Below are positions 7,582 to 16,732 of a stretch of DNA of 64,000 bases, in pieces. The notes beneath the pieces were generated by a model that saw only the letters and a program-made list of their open reading frames with translations, had not been told where the DNA came from and did no database searches. The stretch is from Nonlabens sp. Hel1_33_55 (GTDB lineage Bacteria; Bacteroidota; Bacteroidia; Flavobacteriales; Flavobacteriaceae). The stretch spans positions 2,945,501-3,009,500 of the forward strand of contig NZ_LT627735.1 in the NCBI RefSeq assembly GCF_900101765.1, read 5' to 3'. Made by a program: the position numbers and the translations under genes. Each line of letters opens with the position of its first letter. Positions within the stretch are counted from its first letter, which is position 1.

Positions 7582-9133
7582 AAACTGCCTTTTAACTTGG
7601 GATTCTTACAACCACGGTTTTATTGTTACTGCTAGAACTATTCTTGGTTTATTGGAGAACGAAAGTATACTAATAAGTGAAGTCTTGTATTTACATAATC
7701 AACCATTAACTAATCAAAACATAGCTGAAAGAAAAAGCTTTTTCAAGGAAGACTTAGATGCTAAAACTTCAATTGATAGAGAAAGATTAACAAAGGTGAA
7801 AAGGGTAAGAGATCAATTTGAACTACAAGACAAACCTATTCCTAAATTCACAAATAAGGGAATAAACATAAAAAACGTGACGCATTACCAGTCTATCTTT
7901 GATGGGTTGGTAAAATTGCTTAAATCTGATTTTAGTTTCTATTCTGGTAATTTACATATTAATGTTTCTCCTGGTACACCGCAAATGCACGTCGTCTGGT
8001 TAATGCTGAATGCGAGCGGCTACCTTCCTGAGAATACTAGGCTATGGTCTAGCCAATGGTCTAAAGCAGATGATAGTTATGCCATTGACGAAATAAAATT
8101 TAAGCCTAAAACGTATTTAAGTGAAGTTCTCAAACGTAAGTTTAATGATACTTTTACTCCGTTAATAAACCCTAACGATACTCAATCTGGACTTCGTAAA
8201 GAGGCAGAGAAACGCATTGAAGTATTTGCACATTTATTAGACGTTCCGATAATGCTGCTTGGTGAACGTGGAACAGGAAAGTCCACCTATGTAAGAGAAG
8301 TAATAGCACCATTACACACTGACTTACCTTATAAAGAACTGGCGTGTGGAACTTTTAATGAAGAACTATTAAGAAGTGAACTATTTGGGTTTACAAAAGG
8401 TGCTTTTACAGGAGCAAATCAAAATAAGAAAGGGATATTAGCCGAATTTGAAAATGGAGGTGTTCTGTTTTTGGATGAAATTCAAGACTTATCAAAACCC
8501 TTACAACGACAGCTTGTTCAAGTATTACAAACTGGCAAGTATTATCCTATAGGATCTAATGAGCCCAGAGCAGCTAAATTCAGATTAATAACTGCAAGCA
8601 ATAAAAGTTTTCAAGAGTTAAATGACGTTCACTTAGATTTAGATTTTATAGATAGAATAGCTCGTTTTATAGTAGAGATACCACCGCTTAGAAAATCAAG
8701 GGAAGATTTGTCTAGGTTTTGGAATGAAGCTTGGAAAAGTATCCACAGTAGTGATGATGGTCCACAATTGATAAAAGACGCTGCAATAAATAAATTTTTA
8801 GCTGAAGATCCACTTTATGGAAATTTTAGAGATTTACAACGACTTGCCGCAATAGTAGGCGCCTTTTACTTATCCCATAAGAACCAAAAAACTGCTGTAA
8901 AAGAAGGTATTTCAGAATTTAAAAAATGGTCTACTATCCAGCAGTCCAGTAAATCGAGCGACAGTTTTTTTTTAGATAGTAAAGACTATAACCACATAAT
9001 TGCCCATTTTAACAAGGAACTAGTTCTCTGGGCTGAATCTAACTACGGTTCACTTCAGGAAGCAAGTAGAGTTCTCAAACGTTCAGAAAGTGCCTTAAGA
9101 AAGGATAAAAGCATGGAGCGGTTGAAGAATTAA
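7571..9133 (+). CDS. RtcR-like regulator: CARF-type sensor, sigma54 AAA+ domain, HTH
   Basis: 520 residues, close to E. coli RtcR (532). Residues about 1-190 form a CARF-like Rossmann domain with the signature NVSPGTPQMH near 131-140, the ligand loop of that family. The AAA+ domain has Walker A GERGTGKS (about 231-238), FTKGAFTGA (the GAFTGA loop that contacts sigma54, about 275-282), Walker B GGVLFLDEIQDL and the arginine-finger region DFIDRIARF. The C-terminus (GSLQEASRVLKRSESALRK) is a Fis-like HTH. RtcR proteins are held off by the sensor domain until an RNA-derived ligand binds. Here no rtcA/rtcB follow; the regulated genes are probably the helicase/PLD operon itself. Confidence 0.85.
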   Translation: MEIKNCLLTWDSYNHGFIVTARTILGLLENESILISEVLYLHNQPLTNQNIAERKSFFKEDLDAKTSIDRERLTKVKRVRDQFELQDKPIPKFTNKGINIKNVTHYQSIFDGLVKLLKSDFSFYSGNLHINVSPGTPQMHVVWLMLNASGYLPENTRLWSSQWSKADDSYAIDEIKFKPKTYLSEVLKRKFNDTFTPLINPNDTQSGLRKEAEKRIEVFAHLLDVPIMLLGERGTGKSTYVREVIAPLHTDLPYKELACGTFNEELLRSELFGFTKGAFTGANQNKKGILAEFENGGVLFLDEIQDLSKPLQRQLVQVLQTGKYYPIGSNEPRAAKFRLITASNKSFQELNDVHLDLDFIDRIARFIVEIPPLRKSREDLSRFWNEAWKSIHSSDDGPQLIKDAAINKFLAEDPLYGNFRDLQRLAAIVGAFYLSHKNQKTAVKEGISEFKKWSTIQQSSKSSDSFFLDSKDYNHIIAHFNKELVLWAESNYGSLQEASRVLKRSESALRKDKSMERLKN

Positions 9134-9693
9134 GATAAACTGATGGTAAGTTATATAGTTGAAAGCTATTAAAACAAATAGATTTTTTTCTAAGTGCTCT
9201 CGATTGATTAAATGCGGTCTAGAACGATAAATAAAATATCACACTTCAAATGCTAAATAGATTGATGTGGTTTTACCTAGCTGAGAAGAAGGTATTGAAA
9301 CTCTCCAAAAATTACTGTTTACAAGCTATTAGTTCATAAGTCTTCGATCGCTCGGCTACCTCGCTAAGACGAAAAATTAGTGGAATAGAGTTCAACATGG
9401 TAGGGCTTGTTTTCTTATTACCCAACTTTGATCATTTTATCGCCTATAAGTAAGTCTTAGAAACTTATGATTGAAGTATTATTAGATAATTCAATCTAGA
9501 GTATACAAAAGACAGGTTATACTTGAAGTAGAGATAGTTAAAGCCCCTTTGATGAGATCAAGATTTTAGGGTCGATTAAAAAGGCTAGCGTGAGTATCAA
9601 AGCGAGTATCATTTTGCTTAAATTTGTATGGTTTTCAAAATAACAGCAATTGATTATGAGTGAGTTAGAAAATAAAATCATTGAGGTCACAAA
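9134..9693. other. Non-coding stretch at the island end
   Basis: About 560 bases with no convincing gene on either strand. It is AT-rich with scattered stops. Around 9342-9375 a short region with GTCTT and AAGAC arms brackets GCTCGGCTACCTCGCT, a weak hairpin that may end the operon's transcript. The stretch runs straight into the tRNA-Leu fragment and is probably decayed island-edge DNA. Confidence 0.5.
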
Positions 9694-9743
9694 CTTAGGA
9701 TCTAGTGCTTCACGGCGTGCAGGTTCGATTCCTGTCATCCGCA
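9694..9743 (+). pseudogene. 3' fragment of tRNA-Leu(UAG), probable island attachment site
   Basis: The sequence begins exactly at a tRNA-Leu anticodon loop (CTTAGGA, anticodon TAG at 9696-9698). It continues through the 3' anticodon stem TCTAG, the long variable arm (GCTTCACGGCGTGC region), the T arm GGTTCGATTCC and the acceptor strand CATCCGC with discriminator A. The 5' half (expected to begin GCGGATG) is absent; unrelated DNA precedes. This is what integration into the 3' half of a tRNA-Leu gene leaves behind. In that model the intact gene lies to the left, outside the window, and the DNA between is the island. Confidence 0.75.
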
Positions 9744-9749
9744 CAAAGA

Positions 9750-9778
9750 AAACCGAAGAGAAATCTTCGGTTTTTTTT
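9750..9778 (+). terminator. Intrinsic terminator behind the tRNA-Leu fragment
   Basis: AAACCGAAGA, loop GAAA, TCTTCGGTTT: a perfect 10-bp stem followed by eight T. It is probably the original terminator of the intact tRNA-Leu gene, so the chromosome proper resumes here. Confidence 0.85.
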
Positions 9779-10112
9779 ATGGAGATGATTTCATAGGCTA
9801 GAAGTATACGATCTAATCTCAAAAACTACATTCATACTCTTCTCTCACTTCTCAAGATTTTATTGACTTCGATCTCACATAAAAAGAAGATCAACCAATT
9901 TGCTTTTCTATGATATGCTCGCTTAACTCGCTATTGAATCTCGTCCGGTATTGGCATTAACTTCTATCACACCTCTCATTCTTGAATAGGATCCTAAAAA
10001 ATCACCTACAATATACATTTTCAAATCCTAAAAGATCACAAAGATTTTTCTACCTACTTTAAGTATGTGTACTTTGTTGTACTTCAAAATAAGAACTTGT
10101 AAATAATTTAAA
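9779..10112. other. Intergenic region before the DUF421 gene
   Basis: No gene or repeat seen. AT-rich, with scattered stops in all frames; presumably carries the promoter of the DUF421-glsA pair. Confidence 0.5.
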
Positions 10113-10688
10113 ATGAACGAAGCTTTTTCATTCGATATAACTAACGTCATAGGGATATTAGTATCATCTGTGATTATCTACGTCATCGTCATTCTCTATT
10201 TAAGGGTGATGGGAAAACGATCGACCTCTGAACTCAATGGCTTTGACTGGATCGTGACCGTTTCAATAGGATCTATTTTTGCATCCACGGTGCTGCTTGA
10301 CAATATTTCTGTGTTTGAAGGCGCGATAAATATTCTGGTGCTACTCATCCTTCAATTTATAACCACAAAGCTGGTCTATCGCTTTAAAGGTTTGAGAGGT
10401 ATCGTAAAATCAAACCCTCACTTGTTGTTATATAAAGGTAAGTTTATCGATGAGAATTTAAAAAAAGAACGGATTTTGAAGTCCGAGATCTATGCAGAAG
10501 TCCGGCAGAAAGGTTTCAAGTCGATAAAACAGATCTACGCCATTGTGCTGGAAACCAATTCGAAAATAAGTGTGATTGCAGACGATGATGATGAATCTAT
10601 AGGTTTTTCTCTCAGTGATGTCATGGGACTGCCTGACGGACTAAAAGATGATCTTCAAGAACATAGTGAAGGTGAAACAAATGGTTGA
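10113..10688 (+). CDS. DUF421 (YetF-like) membrane protein
   Basis: 191 residues. Three hydrophobic segments at about 10-30, 45-60 and 68-88 are followed by a cytoplasmic domain with the DUF421 features LRVMGKRSTSELNGFDWIVTV and HLLLYKGKFIDENLKKERI. The family (YetF, YrbG and relatives) has an unknown role, with links to spore and envelope stress in Bacillus. The acidic DDDDES stretch lies near the end. It overlaps the glutaminase start by 8 bases, so the two are cotranscribed. Confidence 0.85.
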   Translation: MNEAFSFDITNVIGILVSSVIIYVIVILYLRVMGKRSTSELNGFDWIVTVSIGSIFASTVLLDNISVFEGAINILVLLILQFITTKLVYRFKGLRGIVKSNPHLLLYKGKFIDENLKKERILKSEIYAEVRQKGFKSIKQIYAIVLETNSKISVIADDDDESIGFSLSDVMGLPDGLKDDLQEHSEGETNG

Positions 10689-11598
10689 TTATCAAAAGAC
10701 AATTGAAGAAATTCACGAGTCCATTCTGAGGGAAGAAAATAAAGGAGAAATAGCTAGCTATATTCCTGAGCTGGCGCAGGTCAATCCTGAGAAATTTGGA
10801 ATTCATCTGCTAATGGCAAACGGTAAAAGTTATGGTACTGGAGATTCTAAAACCAAGTTTTCTATTCAAAGTATTTCCAAAGTATTGTCTTTAACGCTGG
10901 CTTATAAATCAGAAGGTGATTCAATATGGAAGCGAGTTGGTGTGGAACCATCGGGTAATCCGTATAATTCTTTGGTGCAACTGGAAGATCATAAAGGTAA
11001 ACCGCGTAATCCTTTGATCAATGCCGGAGCGCTGGTAATCTGCGATATTTTGGTTTCCAAATTCAAAGATCCCGCAAAAGAGTTTCTGGATTTTGTTCAT
11101 TCTATATGCTCGAAGGATAATGTTGGGTACGACATGTCTGTAGCAAAATCAGAAAAGTCCGTGGGATACAGGAATATCGCTCTGTGTTATTACCTCAAAT
11201 CCTTTGATAATATCGAGAACGATCCAGAAGAAGTGCTGGATTTCTACTTTACCATGTGCTCCCTAGAAATGAGTTGTGAGAATCTGTCACGAGCATTCAT
11301 GTTTTTAGTTAAAGATTCTTTTAAAACAACGAATAACGAACAGCTTATTTCTCCCAAAAAGGCAGACCGTATCAATGCGATCATGCAAACTTGCGGTTTT
11401 TATGACGAGTCTGGTGAGTTTGCCTTCATGGTAGGCCTTCCAGGAAAAAGTGGCGTTGGTGGTGGTATCGTCGCGCTACATCCTGAAAAATATTGCATCG
11501 CCGTTTGGAGTCCGCTATTGAATAAAAAAGGTAATTCGTATCGTGGTATGAAGGCTTTGCAACAATTCACTACAAAAACAGAGTCCACCATTTTTTAA
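10681..11598 (+). CDS. glsA: Glutaminase
   Basis: 305 residues, the length of bacterial GlsA/YbaS. It hydrolyses glutamine to glutamate and ammonia in the cytoplasm. The catalytic SxxK pair is S64/K67 in FSIQSISKV, followed by the family blocks VGVEPSGNPYNSL, RNPLINAGAL and the glycine-rich LPGKSGVGGGIVA near the C-terminus. I start at 10681 (MVDYQKTI) because homologs begin there; an ATG at 10648 would overlap DUF421 by 41 bases. The link to DUF421 has no obvious functional explanation. Confidence 0.93.
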   Translation: MVDYQKTIEEIHESILREENKGEIASYIPELAQVNPEKFGIHLLMANGKSYGTGDSKTKFSIQSISKVLSLTLAYKSEGDSIWKRVGVEPSGNPYNSLVQLEDHKGKPRNPLINAGALVICDILVSKFKDPAKEFLDFVHSICSKDNVGYDMSVAKSEKSVGYRNIALCYYLKSFDNIENDPEEVLDFYFTMCSLEMSCENLSRAFMFLVKDSFKTTNNEQLISPKKADRINAIMQTCGFYDESGEFAFMVGLPGKSGVGGGIVALHPEKYCIAVWSPLLNKKGNSYRGMKALQQFTTKTESTIF

Positions 11599-11746
11599 AA
11601 AGGTATCCATTCAATTTGTTAGGATCCCGATAAATAATATCTACCTCTAGTTCAGCTATTGTAAAATCAGGTTTTCTTTTATCCAACTCTTCAAAAGCTC
11701 GACATTGCTTTGAGTATCATTGAAGTTAAAGTGTTTTTGAGGTTTT

Positions 11747-11762
11747 CGCTTTCGCGAAAGCG
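11747..11762. repeat. CGCTTTCGCGAAAGCG palindrome, copy 3
   Basis: Perfect 16-bp palindrome in the intergenic space between glsA and the converging porin gene. Confidence 0.92.
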
Positions 11763-11858
11763 ATATATACCAAAGTCCGCCTTGCTCTCAAATTAGTGAT
11801 GTCATGGATTGAAGCGTCAACTTTAAAACCGGAACGCTCAGCAAGAGATGTTTTGTGT

Positions 11859-13127
11859 TTAATTAAACTTAAATTGATACATCAAAACCGCCATGGAATT
11901 GCGTGTGGTTTTCATCGACATGTCCTTCATAATGACGGGCCAGTTCTGATATCCAAAAACAAATTTGGAATTGTGACCGCGCAACAAAAAACTGATGCCG
12001 CCTTCATAAAGCATCACGGGATCATCAAATGCGTCCAGATCTAAATATTGAGCCGTGACAAACGGCTGAATTCCCTCCATCAATGGCGCCTCACCTTCCA
12101 GTTTTTGTAGATAACCTGCCTGTAAAACAAAGATGTTACCGGTTCCATTAACAGGAACCGCATTCCCAACGCCGTTGAAAGAAGAACTCTGTCCAGCATC
12201 CACAACGTTGTCTGCCGCCAGATTACGTACATAATTGGGACCTATATCATGATTGAGGTAGGCCGCATAGAGTGTCCATGAATGATTGTTGGTCAGTTTT
12301 TGCTCATAGAACGCATCAATGGCAAAGGATCTAGCAGCGTGTGTCAGTGTATCGTTTTGAACCGATAGGCTAGCGGCAGATTTGGTTTGATTGAGAAAAC
12401 CTACTCCAACGTTTAGGATGTCTTTGGTACCTAGAAAAGTCCCTGCGCTAAATGGTGTGCTGGGTTCATTTTCTAAGAATTGGTATTTCACGTAGGCAGA
12501 AGTGTACAAAGAGTTGGGATTGTAGACCAGTTTTGCATCATCTGTCAAAACGGAATTACTTCTTGTATTGACAGGTTTTGCTATCACGGCACGATAATCC
12601 AACTTCCCTGAGATACCGTGAGCCGCAATGGAGTATTTTCTATAACGGTCATCCTGAAAGTTGAGCAATGGTCCTGCTGCAAAATTCACATCCAGACCCA
12701 GCGAGTTTGAAGATGAAGGTGCTGCATAGCGAGACAATCCAGTCCAACCGCTTTTACCGGCGGTAATGATCAACTTATCACTAAACTTATAGTTCATGTA
12801 CATTTCCAGTATGGTTGGAGGTGTGTCGGGATTCTTGAGATTGAGGTTGTTGTTACCTATCAATAGCGCAAAATTGATATTTTCAGACGCACGACCCTTG
12901 AAGGACAATCGATATCTACGTATGGAGATATCATAGACATGGTCCACCGGATTATCATTGATCCTTGAACCTGGATTCAGATCGCTGTATCGCATCCATA
13001 TCTGGCCAGAACCACTAATGGTAAGACCTGAAGTGATCTCCTTTCCCTCATTAAGAGTTGTAGGCTGCGCCATAACTCCATATGCGCCTAGCATACTTAG
13101 AGCTATAAATAATTGTTTAAAATTCAT
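11859..13127 (-). CDS. Outer membrane porin (OprO/OprP-like)
   Basis: 422 residues from the chosen start MNFKQLFIALSM, which gives a clean signal peptide ending at GVMAQ; an ATG ten codons upstream is less likely. The rest is beta-barrel-like with alternating aromatic residues, RYRLSFKGRASENINFALLIG near the N-terminus and a C-terminal strand ending in YQFKFN, the outer-membrane assembly signal. It probably lets small anions across the outer membrane. It lies just downstream of a DASS transporter on the same strand, so the two may form an uptake pair for dicarboxylates or phosphate-like anions. Confidence 0.8.
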   Translation of the reverse strand: MNFKQLFIALSMLGAYGVMAQPTTLNEGKEITSGLTISGSGQIWMRYSDLNPGSRINDNPVDHVYDISIRRYRLSFKGRASENINFALLIGNNNLNLKNPDTPPTILEMYMNYKFSDKLIITAGKSGWTGLSRYAAPSSSNSLGLDVNFAAGPLLNFQDDRYRKYSIAAHGISGKLDYRAVIAKPVNTRSNSVLTDDAKLVYNPNSLYTSAYVKYQFLENEPSTPFSAGTFLGTKDILNVGVGFLNQTKSAASLSVQNDTLTHAARSFAIDAFYEQKLTNNHSWTLYAAYLNHDIGPNYVRNLAADNVVDAGQSSSFNGVGNAVPVNGTGNIFVLQAGYLQKLEGEAPLMEGIQPFVTAQYLDLDAFDDPVMLYEGGISFLLRGHNSKFVFGYQNWPVIMKDMSMKTTRNSMAVLMYQFKFN

Positions 13128-13190
13128 TTTGATTGGTATTGTATGTTGGAAACTCATCGATTAGCTCTTAACCGATCTATGCTTATTTTT

Positions 13191-14729
13191 TTACTTGGTT
13201 AAGTGACTCATATATTCCTGAAATTCCAGAGGAAAATGGAATTTATCAAAGTCCCATAAATAGGGAAGTAGGAAGTAGGTGATAATAGTTACTACTATGA
13301 TTGAAACCACATTCAGGGAGGCACCCACCCGCACCATATTTTTTACCTTGAGGTATCCAGATCCAAAAACGACAGCATTAGGTGGAGTAGCCACCGGCAG
13401 CATAAAGGCACAGGAAGCTGCGAGTGTTGCGGCAACCATAATCATATAGGGATGGAATCCCATGGAGAAGGCAATGGGTGCGAGAACTGGTAGGAGCATG
13501 GCTGTGGTTGCAAGGTTTGAAGTTACTTCTGTCAATAAGTTTACGGCAGCAACTAGTATGAGCATTAGCACAAACAGGTCCAGTCCTTTTAAATAACCTA
13601 GTTGCGCGGCAATCCATTCTGCCAGACCGGTGTCCGTAAAACCACTGGCCAGTGCCATACCACCTCCAAATAATAAGATAATTCCCCATGGAAGTTGCAC
13701 GGCTTCATCCCAGTTGAGCAATCTGCGACGTTGAGACTTTGCAGAAATCATGAACAGGGATATCGCAGCAATCACAGCAATGATGGTATCATCAATCATG
13801 GGAATGAATTGTTCAATAAATGATCTGAAGATCCATGCCATTGCTGTTATTAGGAACACCCAGGAAACTGCCTTCTCTTCATATTTCATTTTGCCCAATT
13901 CACCTAGCATTAATTTGATTTGAGCATGACCTCCAGGGAAAACGGCTTCGTTTAGTTTAAAGGCGTACTTAGTTAAGTAAATCCATGTTATGCAAAGCAA
14001 TATCAATGAAACAGGTAGTGCGAACATCATCCAGTCTACAAAGCTTATTTTGATTCCGTAAAGTTCTTCAACAACTCCAGCTAGAACCAGATTAGGCGGT
14101 GTTCCTATCAAGGAAGCAAAACCTCCAATGGACGCGCTGTAGGCAATGGAAAGCATCAGCGCCTTGCCTATTCTCTTGGATTTCTTTTTGCTGATGTTAA
14201 TTTTAATTTGGGTAATAATGGCGGTTCCTATGGGAAGCATCATCACGGCCGTGGCCGTGTTTGAGATCCACATGGATAGGAAAGCCGTGGCTAACATGAA
14301 TCCCAGTATGATATACTTTATTTTGGATCCTACCAGGTTGAGTATGTTCAGAGCAATACGTTTATGGAGGTTCCACCGTTCAATCGCGAGCGCTAGAATG
14401 AAACCACCTATATAAAGAAAGACATACTTATGTCCATATGAAGGTGTGGTTAGTTTAAGATCCATCGCACCGGTAAGCGGGAATAATATGATGGGTAATA
14501 GAGCGGTGACCGCAATAGGAACTGCTTCAGAAATCCACCAGATCGCCATCCATATAGCAACTGCCAATACACTAAAGGCTTCTGGTGACATACCTTCTGG
14601 TGCCTCAATAAAAAAGTGGAGAATGATAAAGACCAGTGGTCCTAATAATAGGGAAAGGTTTTTCCATTTTTTGGGTTCCTTTCTATTGGGGCTTTTATTT
14701 CCAGAAATTTTTTGAACGTCTTTGATCAT
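13191..14729 (-). CDS. DASS/SLC13 family sodium-coupled anion transporter
   Basis: 512 residues with about a dozen membrane segments. The two repeat signature motifs SNTATAVMMLPIGTAI and SNLATTAMLLPVLAPI (the SNT motifs that bind sodium and substrate carboxylate) are both intact, as in VcINDY and CitT. It should import dicarboxylates such as succinate or malate, or sulfate, across the inner membrane; the substrate cannot be told from sequence. It is the promoter-proximal member of the pair with the porin. Confidence 0.9.
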   Translation of the reverse strand: MIKDVQKISGNKSPNRKEPKKWKNLSLLLGPLVFIILHFFIEAPEGMSPEAFSVLAVAIWMAIWWISEAVPIAVTALLPIILFPLTGAMDLKLTTPSYGHKYVFLYIGGFILALAIERWNLHKRIALNILNLVGSKIKYIILGFMLATAFLSMWISNTATAVMMLPIGTAIITQIKINISKKKSKRIGKALMLSIAYSASIGGFASLIGTPPNLVLAGVVEELYGIKISFVDWMMFALPVSLILLCITWIYLTKYAFKLNEAVFPGGHAQIKLMLGELGKMKYEEKAVSWVFLITAMAWIFRSFIEQFIPMIDDTIIAVIAAISLFMISAKSQRRRLLNWDEAVQLPWGIILLFGGGMALASGFTDTGLAEWIAAQLGYLKGLDLFVLMLILVAAVNLLTEVTSNLATTAMLLPVLAPIAFSMGFHPYMIMVAATLAASCAFMLPVATPPNAVVFGSGYLKVKNMVRVGASLNVVSIIVVTIITYFLLPYLWDFDKFHFPLEFQEYMSHLTK

Positions 14730-14958
14730 CGTTAAGGTATTATGTTAATGTGATGGAAGACTATCTTTAAATGAATAACATAATCATTCAATTATCATAT
14801 TCTTAATCTTTGCAAGAATATTTGAGATAGTGAACAATTTTATGTGATTATTTCATTAATCTTTATGTTTCAAGGAATTTTATTGAATTTTATCAAATTT
14901 TATTGATTCTTATTATGATATTCATAATTTCGATATATAACTATTTACCCCAATTAGA

Positions 14959-16092
14959 ATGAAAATGAAGGAGTATTATGAAGAGATCACCAGTAAGCTA
15001 GAAACGCTTTATGGAAGTTTTGATGCAGATAAAAAGCGCTTCAAGAATAGTCCCAACTCAAAAATCGCAAGAGATTTAGGTTATAGTGATTCTCAATTTT
15101 CTCGCCTTATTAATGGTACTGCAACAACGAATGAGTATCAAAGGACCTTGCAAAATGTCAATCGCATTCTTTACATCAGGGACTTAGAAAATAGTGCTAA
15201 GAATATCAATCCAAAAGATTCTAATAGGTTCACGACGCTATGGATGCCCTTTGCTCTAGTAACTAGTGTTTTGCTGATAAGTGCCATTTTTTTCATACTA
15301 AATAAAGATGAAGAGGAGTCTTTAGAATTCCCTAAAGATTATACACTCCAATGGGCTTTTGAAACTGATTTTGTCAACCCTTATACGAAGTTGAGTGAGC
15401 TGCCTGAAAATTGTGACTACCCATGTTACAGACTTCAAGGAGAATGGAGTTTAAAAGAAAAATACAAAGTGCCGCTTTATGTAGAAAGTAATGGTTTTCA
15501 TTATCTGGCGGTAGCTTCAAAGATGTACACTAGATGCGTGACTGATGAATCTGCTAATGGTGAGCTGTTGGAAGGATACGAATACCAGCAGCACGAAATA
15601 TGGTTCAATAAAACCACCGCAATCATCAAGAAAAGCGGTAGCGATCAAAAAGAATCAACAGTAGATATGAATACCTATCAGTCGTTAGATCTTGAAAAGG
15701 ATGATCGTTTTGTCAAGATAGCTACAATCAATACTTTTTTTAGAAACCAATTCTCTTTAACAGATTCCATTAGAAGAAATGGTCAAGTAATAGGTAGAGA
15801 ACTTTTACGCATTGGAGATGACGTATTGAGCGAAAACTTATCACCTAAGGAAATTCAATTCATTAAAAAGAAGCTGACAAATATTGCCAATAACAATCTG
15901 GAAGATTTTTCCAGACCTATCAATTGCAGCGCCTCGCCATTACCTGCCGTGGATTACGACTCTGTTGAAAATGGCTCGCTTATGAGTTTTGAATGTCATC
16001 TTACCACGAACAACTTGCCCATTGGATATGTAAAGACGTTTGAATTAGACAAACAGTTCATACGAACTAAATGTAGGAGTGCGGTAGAGTGA
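14959..16092 (+). CDS. Membrane-anchored protein with HTH-like N-terminus
   Basis: 377 residues, family not recognised. Residues about 28-70 (SKIARDLGYSDSQFSRLING) resemble a Cro/C1-type helix-turn-helix. A single membrane segment lies at about 95-115 (LWMPFALVTSVLLISAIFF), and residues 120-377 would be outside the cytoplasm, with paired cysteines (CDYPCYR). This one-component layout, DNA-binding domain inside and sensor outside, suggests a transmembrane regulator of the ToxR/CadC type, but this is inference. It stands alone. Confidence 0.7.
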   Translation: MKMKEYYEEITSKLETLYGSFDADKKRFKNSPNSKIARDLGYSDSQFSRLINGTATTNEYQRTLQNVNRILYIRDLENSAKNINPKDSNRFTTLWMPFALVTSVLLISAIFFILNKDEEESLEFPKDYTLQWAFETDFVNPYTKLSELPENCDYPCYRLQGEWSLKEKYKVPLYVESNGFHYLAVASKMYTRCVTDESANGELLEGYEYQQHEIWFNKTTAIIKKSGSDQKESTVDMNTYQSLDLEKDDRFVKIATINTFFRNQFSLTDSIRRNGQVIGRELLRIGDDVLSENLSPKEIQFIKKKLTNIANNNLEDFSRPINCSASPLPAVDYDSVENGSLMSFECHLTTNNLPIGYVKTFELDKQFIRTKCRSAVE

Positions 16093-16590
16093 ACATCAGT
16101 TCTGACCTAATAACTATTTAGATGATTGTTGTTAGTGTTCACATCAGCAGATGTGTCTTGAAGTGATCGCAGTAAAGTGACGTCAAACTTCAATCTTGAA
16201 AGGTTGCACCCATTTTTTATAAATACAACCATTACGTTTAGAAATAAAATTTCTAAAACCTTCCACATCGCTAATTCAAACCTCAGTTAATAAATTCCAT
16301 GTTGCTTTTCTTGATACAGTTGTAATTGATAAGTTTTCAAAATTCCAGTCCTAATTTTTTAGAACTGAAACTTTAAATATGATTAAAACAGCTGCTGTTG
16401 GTTTTCTTTAAATCTATAAATCAATGATATCTGGTTTATTAGATAAGAGCTTTGATAATGAGCAAGATGATAATTCAAAGAGCACGGCAATTACATCATT
16501 ATTCGCAGCCCCAACAATTCCTTAAGTTTTACCAATTAACAGAATCTAAGTTTTTATGTAGGAAACATCCTTATATCTTTAAAAGAAAAG
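16093..16590. other. Intergenic stretch, no gene seen
   Basis: About 500 AT-rich bases between the HTH protein and the 31-codon reading frame at 16591. A reading frame at 16452-16655 has poor composition (many His, Gln, Arg) and overlaps the better small frame, so I do not call it. Confidence 0.4.
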
Positions 16591-16686
16591 ATGAAAAAGA
16601 TATTCCGAATTATTACCGTGATCCAGATGGCTTACTATGCTTACGACTACATTAAGTCTAAAACTTCTAAGAAAGAAAGCGCATAA
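16591..16686 (+). CDS. Possible 31-residue basic peptide
   Basis: ATG at 16591 to TAA at 16684-16686. The N-terminal MKKIFRIITVIQMAYYAY is hydrophobic with a basic start; the tail is Lys/Ser-rich. It could be a small membrane peptide. It has no recognisable relative and lies 46 bases before the VOC gene. Real or not cannot be decided from one sequence. Confidence 0.3.
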   Translation: MKKIFRIITVIQMAYYAYDYIKSKTSKKESA

Positions 16687-16732
16687 GAATCCCGATCACT
16701 AACACTTACTTTAATTACTAACTAAAACAACT

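Noticed and set aside
9538..9822. Minus-strand reading frame with the MTGIEPARREA segment
   Set aside because: It is the reverse complement of the tRNA-Leu fragment, a well-known false protein call.
10648..10680. Longer start for glutaminase
   Set aside because: The extra 11 residues are not in the family and would lengthen the overlap with the DUF421 gene to 41 bases.
11796..12044. 82-codon plus-strand frame
   Set aside because: It lies across the 3' end of the porin gene on the other strand and has no protein-like pattern.
16452..16655. 67-codon reading frame before the VOC gene
   Set aside because: Composition rich in His, Gln and Arg, no family, and it overlaps the more protein-like small frame at 16591.
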